DNA of 64,000 nucleotides, taken from assembly GCA_964195995.1 (NCBI GenBank), contig CAXMQS010000092.1, positions 72,461-136,460 on the forward strand. The letters run 5' to 3'. Below are positions 1 through 8,687 of this stretch, piece after piece. The notes beneath the pieces are model-generated. The model saw only the letters and a list, made by a program, of their open reading frames with translations. It searched no databases and was not told the origin of the DNA. The stretch is from CAXMQS01 sp964195995 (lineage in GTDB: Bacteria > Actinomycetota > Acidimicrobiia > Spongiisociales > JAOTWH01). The first letter of the stretch is position 1. Each line of letters begins with the position of its first letter. The position numbers and the translations under genes were made by a program.

Positions 1-1051
1 CGTCTCCGGGCACAGCGTCAAGGCCTGTCGCTTGCAGCGCCTTGTCCTCCGGGCGGGTCGGCGCGGGCGGCGCCAGCAGCGCTCCTTCGACCGAGAGATC
101 GAGGTAGAGCGCGGGATGGTCGCCTGCTTCAGGTGCTTCAGGCCCCCAGGTCGAAGCCAGCGCCGATGCCAGCTCCGCTTCCTCCTTGGTCAGCTCCGTG
201 CTCCTATCGGCGGCCCGAGCGGGATCGAAGACGACAACAGGAACTCTCACTTCCGAGAGGAGGGAGAGTGGGGGCGCCAGCCACGGCAACCACGACTCGA
301 TCCCGGCGAACGTGACTCCCTCGGCGATGCGATCCCAAGTCGATGCCGCCCACGGCTCGCTAGCCAAGAGGTCTGCTGCCAGCAGCTGGACGTCTGGATC
401 TGGCCGGAGCTCCCGCGCCGGGTAGGCAACGAGGCGTTCGATTTCCATCGTCGACCGTTGGGTTACGGTCGAGAACATCCTCAGTTCATCTACGACATCA
501 CCGAAGAAGTCGAGCCTCACCGGGTCGAACGCCTGGGCCGGGAACACGTCGATGATGCTCCCCCGCACCGCGAATTCGCCCCTGGCCTCGACTCGATCTG
601 TTCTGGTGTATCCGGCTGCGGCCAGCGCCTGCTCGATGCCCTCTCTGTCGACCTCCGCTCCGGCCTCCACGACAAATGGCCTGTAGTCCGAGGGCGATAG
701 CCGCTGAGCGACGGCTCGCACCGACCCCACGACAACGAGGCCGGGTTCGCCAATCGACAGCCGGTGCCTGGCCACACTCCGGGCGGCCATGGTCGTCACG
801 TTTGGCGAGACATGCTCGAAGGGCAGCGTTTCCCATGCAGGCAACAGCGCGACGGTGTCGGTGAAGAGCGCCAAGTCGTCGGCGAGCTGCTCGGCGTCAC
901 GCTCGCTGGGTACGACGGCCAGCAAACCGTCCAATCGACTGGCGGTCGCCGCCAGGCTGATGGCGCGCAGCGACGGCGGCACGGCTATCCGACCGGGGGG
1001 GTCGGGGAGCGGCCGCCACCTATTAATGAGCGGGGCGAGTGGCGCCGCCAA
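1..1051 (-). CDS. mfd: Transcription-repair coupling factor Mfd, N-terminal part (cut by window edge)
   Basis: Mfd removes RNA polymerase stalled at DNA lesions and recruits UvrA. About 350 N-terminal residues are present; the rest lies beyond base 1. The translated frame contains LPAWETLPFEHVSP and, near residue 160, GEFAVRGSIIDVFPAQ, both typical of the UvrB-like N-terminal module of Mfd. The chosen start is TTG at 1051-1049. It has no Shine-Dalgarno, but a TAGTCT -10 box lies 7 nt upstream, as in other leaderless genes here, and that box includes the stop codon of the upstream gene. The helicase domains cannot be checked. Product call firm, start moderately sure. Confidence 0.88.
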   Translation of the reverse strand, partial: MAAPLAPLINRWRPLPDPPGRIAVPPSLRAISLAATASRLDGLLAVVPSERDAEQLADDLALFTDTVALLPAWETLPFEHVSPNVTTMAARSVARHRLSIGEPGLVVVGSVRAVAQRLSPSDYRPFVVEAGAEVDREGIEQALAAAGYTRTDRVEARGEFAVRGSIIDVFPAQAFDPVRLDFFGDVVDELRMFSTVTQRSTMEIERLVAYPARELRPDPDVQLLAADLLASEPWAASTWDRIAEGVTFAGIESWLPWLAPPLSLLSEVRVPVVVFDPARAADRSTELTKEEAELASALASTWGPEAPEAGDHPALYLDLSVEGALLAPPAPTRPEDKALQATGLDAVPGD

Positions 1052-1058
1052 GAGAGTC

Positions 1059-1064
1059 AGACTA
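1059..1064 (-). promoter_or_regulatory. Predicted -10 box of leaderless mfd promoter
   Basis: TAGTCT on the minus strand, 7 nt before the TTG start of mfd. It overlaps the TAG stop of the upstream nucleotidyltransferase gene. This would give mfd its own leaderless transcript within the cluster. Confidence 0.45.
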
Positions 1065-1868
1065 CAGCGGCGGTTCGGCGATCCGCCTGTCGACAACAGC
1101 GTCTGGGCGTGCGGCGAACCACTCGCTGGCGGCAACCAGCACCCCTTGACCCGCCCGCAGGGCTAGCTCGACGGCCTGGGGATCGTCCCTGTTGGCGCAC
1201 GCCGCCAGGGCAGCGCCGAAGTACTGCACCGCCGCCGCTGTGACGTCGGCAAGCGACAAGTGCTCTTCGGCGAAGGCCAGCAATGCGGTTCGATTGAGCG
1301 ACCACACCCTCTCCGGCCGACCGGTCCACACAGACGCCGCCCGATAGAGCGCCGGAGGGAACAGGGACCGAACAGACCTCAGGTATGGCCAGAGCTCCGC
1401 GTCGGATAAGCCGAGCACGTCGTAGGAAACTCTGGCGGCGTCGGCGGCGGCGCCGGCGAGTCCATATCTATCTCGTTCCAACAGCCGGCTCGTCGACGGC
1501 ACGGTTGTCGGGGGCTCTCCCCCATGCATCACCTCGTAGGTTCCGGGCAGGATCGTCCACCACTCGGGGAGCGTTGTCGTGTCGAGAACCAACAGCTGCA
1601 GCGGCGTGTCGAATGGGACCGGTCCGCCGGCGTCCAGCACCGCGCGCCGCAGACCCCACGGCTCGTCGAGAGCACCATTCCGGTAGACGTGTATGTCGAT
1701 GTCCGAGAGGCCGGGAAGGAAGTCGAACGGGCCGTCCCACGGCTTGTGGGTCGACCCCTTCCAGATGATGCTCGTATAGCCGGGCAGCCGTTCGGCGGCG
1801 GCGTCGGCGATCTTGACCGCGAACTCGCCGATGAGCGCTTTGTCTCCGGAGCTCGACGGGCCGGTCAT
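1062..1868 (-). CDS. Nucleotidyltransferase-fold protein
   Basis: A 268-residue protein with the signature of the DNA polymerase beta-like nucleotidyltransferase fold: GST at residues 38-40 followed by SDIDIHVY at about 55-62, giving the metal-binding D-x-D pair. The insertion between GS and DxD is longer than in aminoglycoside adenylyltransferases. The rest is helical, with no recognised partner domain. The substrate is unknown. The ATG start (1868-1866) overlaps the stop of the upstream epimerase gene (ATGA), so the two are probably translationally coupled. An in-frame extension upstream lies inside the epimerase gene and was not used. Confidence 0.6.
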   Translation of the reverse strand: MTGPSSSGDKALIGEFAVKIADAAAERLPGYTSIIWKGSTHKPWDGPFDFLPGLSDIDIHVYRNGALDEPWGLRRAVLDAGGPVPFDTPLQLLVLDTTTLPEWWTILPGTYEVMHGGEPPTTVPSTSRLLERDRYGLAGAAADAARVSYDVLGLSDAELWPYLRSVRSLFPPALYRAASVWTGRPERVWSLNRTALLAFAEEHLSLADVTAAAVQYFGAALAACANRDDPQAVELALRAGQGVLVAASEWFAARPDAVVDRRIAEPPL

Positions 1869-2866
1869 CCCGCCGGTCCAGTTTCGATGAAGCCGAATTC
1901 CCACAACCACTCGACCGTCCGTCGCAGCGTCGTTGTCAACGGGAGATAGGTGATGCCAAGCTCTCGCTCGGCCCGCGAGCCGTCGTAGCGATGGCCATGA
2001 AGCAGTGTGCGCACCATGTCCTTGCACATCGGCGACTCCGACTTACGCAAGCGCGCCACCCCGGAGGCTGCCCGGCCGGCCGCCATCGCCGCCCAGCCGG
2101 GCAGCGATATGACCTTGCGGCGGACACCCGTGATCTCGGACAGGATGTCAAGGGCTTCGGTGACGGTGGCGGTTGCGCCGCTCAGGATGTAGCGCTCGCC
2201 TGGTCGCCCCTTGTGCAGTGCCGCCATGTGACCTTCGGTGCAGTCGGCGATATCGATTATGGAGAGCCGGGTATCGACCATGGCTCGCAAATTGCCGTTG
2301 AGGTAACCGATGAGGATCTTGGTCGAGCCACCGGCGCGGCCGGGCCCTTGGACGGACGACGGGTTCACCGAGACCACCTCGACTCCGGAACTCTCCGCCG
2401 CTGCGAATACCGCGATTTCTCCTTCGTGCTTGGAGCGCTCGTACGACGAGAGGTAGGAGCCGCGGTGGGGCGACGTCTCGGACCCGACCGTTCCCTCCGC
2501 CTCCCCAATCGCAGCAGCAGACGAGGTGTGGACCACCCGTTTGACCCCGGCGGCGGCCGCCGCCTCGACGACGTTTACCGAGCCGGTTACGTTGGCCTGG
2601 AACAGCGGCGACGGATCGCGCAGGCACATGGCGTTGAGACCGGCGAGGTGGAACACCTGGTCGCAACCCTCCATGGCTTCGCGCAGAACGGCGATATCCG
2701 AGAGGTCGCCCATGACCGGGTCGGCGCCGGCAGCGATGAGCAGTTCTCCGCCGGTCCGCGTCCTTGTCAGGGCCCTGACCGGCCCCAGGTCAGGCTCCAG
2801 CTGCAGCCTTGAGAGGATGGCGCCCCCAAGGAAGCCCGTTCCTCCTGTCACGAAGGTGCCGCTCAT
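1865..2866 (-). CDS. NAD(P)-dependent epimerase/dehydratase (extended SDR family)
   Basis: A 333-residue Rossmann enzyme. The dinucleotide-binding motif TGGTGFLGG is at residues 7-15, VFHLAGL at 71-77, HTSSAAAIG near 113, and the catalytic Y142-x3-K146 pair in SSYERSK. These are the standard features of extended short-chain dehydrogenases acting on sugar nucleotides, dihydroflavonols or sterol-type substrates. Nothing in the sequence fixes the substrate. It lies just downstream of pgsA and overlaps the nucleotidyltransferase gene by 4 nt, so it is probably in one transcript with both. Confidence 0.8.
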   Translation of the reverse strand: MSGTFVTGGTGFLGGAILSRLQLEPDLGPVRALTRTRTGGELLIAAGADPVMGDLSDIAVLREAMEGCDQVFHLAGLNAMCLRDPSPLFQANVTGSVNVVEAAAAAGVKRVVHTSSAAAIGEAEGTVGSETSPHRGSYLSSYERSKHEGEIAVFAAAESSGVEVVSVNPSSVQGPGRAGGSTKILIGYLNGNLRAMVDTRLSIIDIADCTEGHMAALHKGRPGERYILSGATATVTEALDILSEITGVRRKVISLPGWAAMAAGRAASGVARLRKSESPMCKDMVRTLLHGHRYDGSRAERELGITYLPLTTTLRRTVEWLWEFGFIETGPAG

Positions 2867-2870
2867 CGCA

Positions 2871-3407
2871 TCAATGGGCAGCCAGCGAGCGAATCACCTT
2901 CGCCGACTTGGCCAGGTAGTCGATGCCCGACGCCACGGTGATCACCACTGCGAACAGCATCACCCATTCGTCTGGATAGAAAGCGCCCCACTCACCTGAG
3001 GTTCGCAGGATGGCAACGAAGATGGCCACGAATTGCACGGTGGCCTTGATCTTGCCGAGCATGCTTGGCGGCACCTTCGAGCCGTCGAGAGCGACGATGC
3101 CACGCAGGCCCATGATGGCGATCTCTCTGCCGACGATGACGAAAGCCGCCCATGCCCAAGCCCGATCAACCTCGACGAGGGCGAAAAGGGTCCCGGCGAC
3201 CAGCAGCTTGTCTGCGATCGTGTCGAGGAAGGCACCGAGGATCGTCGTCTGCTCCCAACGCCGAGCCAGGTAGCCGTCAAGAAAGTCGGTAGTGGCGGCA
3301 ACGGCGAAGACGATCGAGGCGATGACGTAGAGGTCGGTGAGGATCAAAGCCATGATGACGGGCACAAGAACCACTCGTGTCCAGGCGATGCGATCCGGAA
3401 CAGAGAT
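2871..3407 (-). CDS. pgsA: CDP-diacylglycerol--glycerol-3-phosphate 3-phosphatidyltransferase (PgsA-type)
   Basis: Makes phosphatidylglycerol phosphate at the membrane. The CDP-alcohol phosphotransferase signature DG-x2-AR-x8-G-x3-D-x3-D is complete (DGYLARRW then GAFLDTIAD), within about five hydrophobic segments. The first ordinary start (GTG at 3374) would remove the conserved first stretch ISVPDRIAWTR, which matches the N-terminus of E. coli PgsA. That stretch is open back to a TAG at 3431 and has no ATG, GTG or TTG. An AGGAGG sits 4 nt before an ATC codon at 3407, which I use as a tentative start. Product sure, start unusual. Confidence 0.85.
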   Translation of the reverse strand: MSVPDRIAWTRVVLVPVIMALILTDLYVIASIVFAVAATTDFLDGYLARRWEQTTILGAFLDTIADKLLVAGTLFALVEVDRAWAWAAFVIVGREIAIMGLRGIVALDGSKVPPSMLGKIKATVQFVAIFVAILRTSGEWGAFYPDEWVMLFAVVITVASGIDYLAKSAKVIRSLAAH

Positions 3408-3446
3408 ACGGCCTCCTCGAGGGCGATGCTACCCGGGGTCCGTGCG

Positions 3447-4913
3447 CTAGGTCGCCCAGCCGAAGCTGCGTTCCACAGCCTGATGCCACCTCGCCGCAAG
3501 GCGTTCGCGATCTACGGCCGATCGCTGTGGCAGCCAGCGCTCGTCCTCTTCCCACATGGCGGCCAGTTCGTCCGTGCTCTCCCAGAAACCGACGCCTAGG
3601 CCGGCCGCGTATGCGGCACCCAGCACGGTGGTCTCGGTCTTGCGCGGCCGAACCACCGGCATACCCAACGCGTCGGCCTGCATCTGCATGAGAAGGCTGT
3701 TCGCCGTCATCCCTCCATCGACGCGCAGTTCGGCAAGGTCTGTCGATTGAGCCATAGCGGCGACAACGTCTGCGGCCTGAAACGCCGTCGACTCAAGGGT
3801 TGCCCTGGCGATGTGTGCCGCCGTGGTGTAGCGAGTGATGCCGACGATGACCCCCCTGGCGTCGGGCCGCCAGTAGGGAGCAAAGAGCCCGTTGAAGGCA
3901 GGGACCAAGAAGAGGTCGCCGGTGTCGTCGACGGAAGCCGCCAGCGCCTCGACCTCCGGGGCTGCATCGATGAGACCGAGACCGTCACGCAGCCATTGCA
4001 CCGCGGCCCCGGCGATCGCCACAGATCCCTCGAGCGCGTAGACAGGAGCTTCCCCTTCGATGTGGTAGCCGACCGTCGAGAGCAAGCCACTGGTCGACTG
4101 GACGACATCGGTACCGGTGTTGACGAGCAAGAAGCAACCCGTTCCGTATGTGTTCTTGGCGGCGCCAAGAGCGAATCCGGCCTGGCCGAAGAGAGCAGCT
4201 TGTTGGTCACCGAGGATCGCCGCCAAGGGGACACCATCGAGCACGCCGCGGCACTCGCCGAGGCTGCCGCTCGAGGTAACGATGGTGGGAAGAGCTCTGA
4301 CGGAAACTCCGAAGGCATCGCACAGCTCCGGCTCCCAACTGAGGGATCGCAGGCCCATCAGCATGGTGCGCGAGGCGTTCGTCGGATCGGTGATGCTTTC
4401 CCCCGTGAGGTTCCACGCCAGCCAGGCGTCGATCGTCCCGAGATGGGCTCTCTCCGTTGCGTCACGAAGCCCGGCGACGTTGTCAAGCAGCCATCGCATC
4501 TTTGGCGCTGAGAAGTACGTTGACAAGGGCAAGCCGGTCGTCTCACGGAACCGATCCGGCCCCTCTTCTCCTCCGAGCTCCCGGCACAGCTCGTCGGTGC
4601 GGGTGTCCTGCCACACGATCGCAGGCGCCAACGGCGTGCCCGAGTCGTCCCAGGCCACCGTGGTCTCTCGCTGGTTGGTGATGCCGACGGCAGCCAAGTC
4701 GGTGGCGGCGAGACCGGCGGTCGCCAGCGCATCCGATATCACCGCCTCGCAGTTGGACCAGATCTCGGCGGCGTCGTGCTCGACCAGACCCGGCGCTGGG
4801 AACGACTGACCATGCTCGCGCTGTTCCATGGCAACGATGGCCCCCGAGTGGTCAACGACAACGAACCGAGTTGAAGTCGTCCCCTGGTCGAGTGCGCCGA
4901 CGAACTCGCTCAC
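3447..4913 (-). CDS. glpK: Glycerol kinase
   Basis: Phosphorylates glycerol to sn-glycerol 3-phosphate using ATP. The 488-residue FGGY-family protein starts with the phosphate-loop motif GALDQGTTSTR and contains GITNQRETTVAWD, the ATP-domain motif NTYGTGCF and the C-terminal RVDGGMTANSLLMQ. The length fits GlpK. The GTG start (4913-4911) overlaps the pth stop as GTGA. No glycerol facilitator or glycerol-3-phosphate dehydrogenase is next to it. Its place between pth and pgsA puts glycerol-3-phosphate supply beside a phospholipid enzyme that consumes it. Confidence 0.95.
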   Translation of the reverse strand: MSEFVGALDQGTTSTRFVVVDHSGAIVAMEQREHGQSFPAPGLVEHDAAEIWSNCEAVISDALATAGLAATDLAAVGITNQRETTVAWDDSGTPLAPAIVWQDTRTDELCRELGGEEGPDRFRETTGLPLSTYFSAPKMRWLLDNVAGLRDATERAHLGTIDAWLAWNLTGESITDPTNASRTMLMGLRSLSWEPELCDAFGVSVRALPTIVTSSGSLGECRGVLDGVPLAAILGDQQAALFGQAGFALGAAKNTYGTGCFLLVNTGTDVVQSTSGLLSTVGYHIEGEAPVYALEGSVAIAGAAVQWLRDGLGLIDAAPEVEALAASVDDTGDLFLVPAFNGLFAPYWRPDARGVIVGITRYTTAAHIARATLESTAFQAADVVAAMAQSTDLAELRVDGGMTANSLLMQMQADALGMPVVRPRKTETTVLGAAYAAGLGVGFWESTDELAAMWEEDERWLPQRSAVDRERLAARWHQAVERSFGWAT

Positions 4914-5488
4914 AGCGGTCCCTGATCCCCCGACAGTTGCCGTGCTGCCTCGGGACCTTCCGAGATAAAGGCCTCGACACTGTCGGCGGCCTCTTCGACC
5001 AATACGCCGACGCTTGGGACCTCTCTCGAGGTGAAGCGGCGGAGCACGAAGGCGGCTGGGTCCATAGCGCCGGGCGGTCGACCCACGCCGATCTTGAGTC
5101 GCCAGAATTCAGGCGACCCCAGCGATCCGATGACCGAGGTGACTCCGTTGTGACCACCTGCTCCCCTGCCGAACTGCACACGCAGCTTGGCGAAGGGGAG
5201 GTCGATGTCGTCGTGGACAACGAGCAGTTGATCCTCGGTGATGTCGAAATAGTTCAGCAGCGGTGCGACGACCTGGCCGGAGTGGTTCATGGCAACGTTG
5301 GGAAGGACCAGCTGAGCCGAATCGTCCCCTGCACCGAGCTGCGCTACGAGCGCTCGGATCCCGCGGCGAGCTCTCCTGAACCTGAGGTCGTTGCGGTGGG
5401 CGACTCGAGCAACGGCTTCAGCACCGACGTTGTGACGCGTGCCTTCGAATTCGGCCTCGGGATTGCGGAGCCCAACGACGAGGCGCAG
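4910..5488 (-). CDS. pth: Peptidyl-tRNA hydrolase
   Basis: Releases peptides from peptidyl-tRNA that drops off ribosomes. Family motifs are present: MRLVVGLRNPE, catalytic TRHNVG (His at residue 19), HDDIDLPFAKLR and GRGAGGHNG. The reading frame begins exactly at a CTG codon directly after the rplY stop codon in the same frame. No ATG, GTG or TTG precedes the essential Asn and His, and GGAGG lies 5 nt before the CTG. Initiation at CUG therefore seems required. About 192 residues, the usual length. It follows rplY closely and is probably translationally coupled to it. Confidence 0.93.
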   Translation of the reverse strand: MRLVVGLRNPEAEFEGTRHNVGAEAVARVAHRNDLRFRRARRGIRALVAQLGAGDDSAQLVLPNVAMNHSGQVVAPLLNYFDITEDQLLVVHDDIDLPFAKLRVQFGRGAGGHNGVTSVIGSLGSPEFWRLKIGVGRPPGAMDPAAFVLRRFTSREVPSVGVLVEEAADSVEAFISEGPEAARQLSGDQGPL

Positions 5489-6154
5489 CTAACCCTCCGC
5501 TTCGGGTTGAGCGGCTTCTTCGCCTTCGTCTGCCTCGACGGGCTCGATCGGCAGGCCCTCTTCGTCGAGCTCGACCTCAACTTCGGGCTCGGCTTCGATG
5601 CGGGGCGCCTGCACCGTGAAGAGCGTTGTGCCCGGGTCGTCCACGAAGGTGACGCCTTCGATGGCATCAAGGCTGTCGAGACTCATCGATTCGCCAATGT
5701 GGAGGCCGGTGATGTCGATCTCGATGGAGGGCGGGATCGCAGTCGGCAACGCCTCAACGGTGATCTGGGTCCGGACCGACTCCAGGATGCCACCGTCCTC
5801 GCGAACGCCGATGGGAACACCGACGGGCTGGATGGCGACCTCGGCCTGGATGGTTTCGGTGAGTGAGATCTTGACGAAATCGAGGTGAATGATGTCGCCG
5901 CGAACGGGGTGGCGCTGTAGTCCTCGGGCGACCGTGAGAACCGAGGTGCTGCCGACCTCGAGGTCGATAAGAGCGTTGAGCCCTGCGTCGCTGTGCAGCG
6001 CCGCGTATAGATCGCGCTCGCTGATGGTGACAGGAAGATTCGCCTGATCGCGGCCATAGACGACCGCGGGCACCTGGCCCAGCCGGCGCATGCGCCGCGC
6101 CACCCGACTACCGCTATCGCCGCGCTCTTCAGCGCGAAGTGTTACCCGTTCCAT
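5489..6154 (-). CDS. rplY: 50S ribosomal protein bL25 (CTC/TL5-type, long form)
   Basis: Binds 5S rRNA in the large subunit. The 221-residue protein has the N-terminal L25 beta-barrel (GQVPAVVYG, then PVRGDIIHLDFVKIS) and the longer C-terminal TL5/CTC domain, ending in an acidic tail rich in Glu, as in actinobacterial general-stress CTC proteins. ATG start with an AGGAGT ribosome-binding site. It sits between prs and pth, the usual order in this phylum. Confidence 0.94.
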   Translation of the reverse strand: MERVTLRAEERGDSGSRVARRMRRLGQVPAVVYGRDQANLPVTISERDLYAALHSDAGLNALIDLEVGSTSVLTVARGLQRHPVRGDIIHLDFVKISLTETIQAEVAIQPVGVPIGVREDGGILESVRTQITVEALPTAIPPSIEIDITGLHIGESMSLDSLDAIEGVTFVDDPGTTLFTVQAPRIEAEPEVEVELDEEGLPIEPVEADEGEEAAQPEAEG

Positions 6155-6234
6155 CGAAAGACTCCTGGCGAACGCCTGAGGACTGCATTATCGCAACAGA
6201 GACCGCACCTGACCAAACGGTTCGGCCAGGCCTC

Positions 6235-7209
6235 CTAGGTGTTCTCCCCCATGAAGATCTCGCTCACCGACTCGTCTGTGAAGATGGCTCGCAACGTGTC
6301 GGCGATGAGCGGGGCGGAGGACAGCACGGTGACCTTGTCGAGGTCACGAGCATCATCTGGCGTTGGCAGCGTGTTCGTTACGACCACTTCCTCGATCGGG
6401 GCGTTCTTGATCCGATCGATGGCCGGCGGCGAGAACACGGCATGGGTAGCCATCACGGTCACCGACAACGCCCCTCTTTCTCGCAACAGTTCGGCCGCGG
6501 CCACGACGGTTCCGCCGGTGTCGATGATGTCGTCGACGATGACGGCATGCCTGTCCTTGACATCGCCGATGATCTCGAGGGCAGCGGCGACATTGTGCTC
6601 GTCTGGCGATCGGCGCTTGTGCACGAAGGCGACCTGAGAGTTGTCGAGGTGGCGGGCGTATTTCTCCGCCAACTTGACGCGACCGGAGTCTGGCGACACA
6701 ACGGTGATTTTCCCGGTCACGATCGATGCCAGGTATTCGACGAAGACGGGGAGAGCCGTGAGGGCATCGAACGGTTTGGAGATGAAGCCCTGGATCTGGC
6801 CCGTGTGAAGGTCGACAGAGACGAGGCGGTCGGCGCCGGCTACACCGAAGAGGTCACTGACCAGCCGAGCGCTGATTGGCTCGCGCGCCAGAACCTTCTT
6901 GTCTTGTCTGGCGTAGCCGAAGTAGGGCACGACGGCCGTGATCCGCTGAGCCGAGGCCCGGCGCAGCGCGTCGATCATGAGCAGCTGCTCCATGACGTGG
7001 AAATTGACCGGCCGGCTGTGGGACTGGATAACGAAGCAATGCGCTCCGCGAACGCTTTCTGTGAAGCGGACGTAGATCTCGCCGTTGGCGAACACCGATC
7101 GCTGTACGCCGCCGAGCTCGGTTCCAAGGATCTCAGCAACGTCCTCGGCCAGCGGCACATTGGCCGAACCCGAGAACAGCATCATCCGCTTGTCGCTGGG
7201 CAGCTTCAC
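6235..7209 (-). CDS. prs: Ribose-phosphate pyrophosphokinase (PRPP synthetase)
   Basis: Makes PRPP from ribose 5-phosphate and ATP for nucleotide, His and Trp synthesis. The 324 residues include FANGEIYVRF, the KVLAREPISARLV loop, the metal-binding DLHTGQIQGF and the PRPP-binding VIVDDIIDTGGT. Length and motifs fit the class I enzyme. The start overlaps the glmU stop (4 nt), as expected for the conserved actinobacterial glmU-prs-rplY-pth order. Confidence 0.96.
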   Translation of the reverse strand: MKLPSDKRMMLFSGSANVPLAEDVAEILGTELGGVQRSVFANGEIYVRFTESVRGAHCFVIQSHSRPVNFHVMEQLLMIDALRRASAQRITAVVPYFGYARQDKKVLAREPISARLVSDLFGVAGADRLVSVDLHTGQIQGFISKPFDALTALPVFVEYLASIVTGKITVVSPDSGRVKLAEKYARHLDNSQVAFVHKRRSPDEHNVAAALEIIGDVKDRHAVIVDDIIDTGGTVVAAAELLRERGALSVTVMATHAVFSPPAIDRIKNAPIEEVVVTNTLPTPDDARDLDKVTVLSSAPLIADTLRAIFTDESVSEIFMGENT

Positions 7210-8576
7210 TCGTCGCTCTCGGCTCGCTTGCTCCTGCGGTCAGCGTAGCCCGGAATCTCCTTCTGCGGCGACCGCTCGATGCCCAATGCTCCCGGCGACA
7301 CGTCCTTGGAGATGACGGAGCCGGCGCCCGTCCAGCCATCCTCCCCTATCTCGACCGGGGCCACCAGCATCGTGTCGGAGCCGATGCGAGCACGAGCGCC
7401 GATCTTGGTGTGGTGCTTGTCGTATCCATCCCAGTTGCAGGTGATCGAACCAGCTCCGATATTGGCGTCCTCGCCGACGGTGGCGTCCCCGATGTAGGAG
7501 AGGTGAGGAACCTTGGCGCCGGTCGCCAGGGTCGTGTTCTTCAGCTCGACGAAGGATCCGGCTTTGGAGTCGGGACCCAGCACGGCCCCGGGCCGGAGAC
7601 TGGCATAGGGGCCAACGTTGGCCCCTGATTGGACGTCGGCGCCGTCCAGAACCGAGTATCTGACAACGACGTCCTCACCGATGTTGCTGTCGCGGACATG
7701 GGTGTCGGGTCCGACCTGGGCCCCGGCCCCGATCGTCGATGCCCCCTCGACGTGGACCCCCGGATAGATGCTGGCACCGGCCGACAACACCGCGGCGGCG
7801 TCGACGTAGGTGCGCGCCGGGTCGAGCATCATCACCCCTTGGCGCATCCACTCGCGGTTGATCCGCATGCGTATGACTTCGGCCGCTCCGGCCAACTGAT
7901 CGAAGCTGTTGACTCCGACGACCGGCAGATCTACAGCAACCGCGCCGACCGGCTCGCCGTCTCCGACCAGGAGACCGACGGCGTCTGTCAGGTATTGCTC
8001 GCCCTGGGCATTGTCCGAACCGATGCGGTCGAGCGCACCTTTGAGATGCTGCGCAGAGAAGGCATAGATCGAGGTCCCAACCTCTGTGATGGCGAGCTCT
8101 TCGGGGCTGGCATCGGGATCCTCGACAATGGCTTCGACACCTGCGCCACCGCGGACGATACGGCCGTAGCCGGCTGGGTCATCGAGGTGAGTTGTCGCGA
8201 GAGTGACGGCGTTGCCGGCGTGTTGGCCAACGAGGTTGCCGACCATGTCGGCGGTTACCAGCGGAGCGTCACCGGGCAGGACGACGATCGTGTCGCCATC
8301 GGCTGGACCGAGGGCGGCCATCGCGATGGAGGTGGCGTGCCCCGTACCAAGCTGCTCGGGTTGCAGGACAGTCTCGACGCCGGAGGGCAGGGTGGCCACC
8401 ACGGCCTCGGCGTCGTGGCCAACGACCACAGCGATCGTGTCGGGGGTGGCACCGCCAGCGGCGTCCATCACCCAACTCAGCATCGCCTTACCCGCGACCT
8501 CTTGCAACACCTTGGGCCGCCCCGATTTCATACGGGTGCCCTCGCCGGCAGCGAGGATGATGACGTGAACGCTCAT
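7206..8576 (-). CDS. glmU: Bifunctional N-acetylglucosamine-1-phosphate uridyltransferase / glucosamine-1-phosphate acetyltransferase
   Basis: Catalyses the last two steps to UDP-GlcNAc for peptidoglycan. The N-terminal pyrophosphorylase domain has LAAGEGTRMKSGRPK and QLGTGHA. The C-terminal left-handed beta-helix (from about residue 250) has repeated hexapeptides (GASIYPGVHVEG, GPYASLRPGAVLG) and catalytic-region residues FVELKNTTLATGAKVPHLSY. The full 456 residues are present. First protein gene downstream of tRNA-Gln. Confidence 0.97.
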   Translation of the reverse strand: MSVHVIILAAGEGTRMKSGRPKVLQEVAGKAMLSWVMDAAGGATPDTIAVVVGHDAEAVVATLPSGVETVLQPEQLGTGHATSIAMAALGPADGDTIVVLPGDAPLVTADMVGNLVGQHAGNAVTLATTHLDDPAGYGRIVRGGAGVEAIVEDPDASPEELAITEVGTSIYAFSAQHLKGALDRIGSDNAQGEQYLTDAVGLLVGDGEPVGAVAVDLPVVGVNSFDQLAGAAEVIRMRINREWMRQGVMMLDPARTYVDAAAVLSAGASIYPGVHVEGASTIGAGAQVGPDTHVRDSNIGEDVVVRYSVLDGADVQSGANVGPYASLRPGAVLGPDSKAGSFVELKNTTLATGAKVPHLSYIGDATVGEDANIGAGSITCNWDGYDKHHTKIGARARIGSDTMLVAPVEIGEDGWTGAGSVISKDVSPGALGIERSPQKEIPGYADRRSKRAESDE

Positions 8577-8596
8577 TGACGCCTACTTACCTTCGA

Positions 8597-8671
8597 TGGC
8601 TGGGGGGACAGGACTCGAACCTGTACTAATGGGACCAAAACCCACCGTGCTGCCGATTACACCACCCCCCA
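8597..8671 (-). tRNA. tRNA-Gln (anticodon TTG)
   Basis: On the minus strand the sequence folds as a cloverleaf: acceptor TGGGGGG pairs with CCCCCCA, the anticodon loop is TTTTGGT (anticodon TTG), and the T-loop reads GGTTCGAGTCC. A discriminator G and an encoded CCA are present. It lies between ispE and glmU, a common actinobacterial arrangement. Confidence 0.96.
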
Positions 8672-8687
8672 CCGAGCCGGGGCGATT

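Noticed and set aside
1991..2812. 273-codon plus-strand ORF opposite the epimerase
   Set aside because: No motif, skewed composition; the minus strand encodes a clear SDR enzyme.
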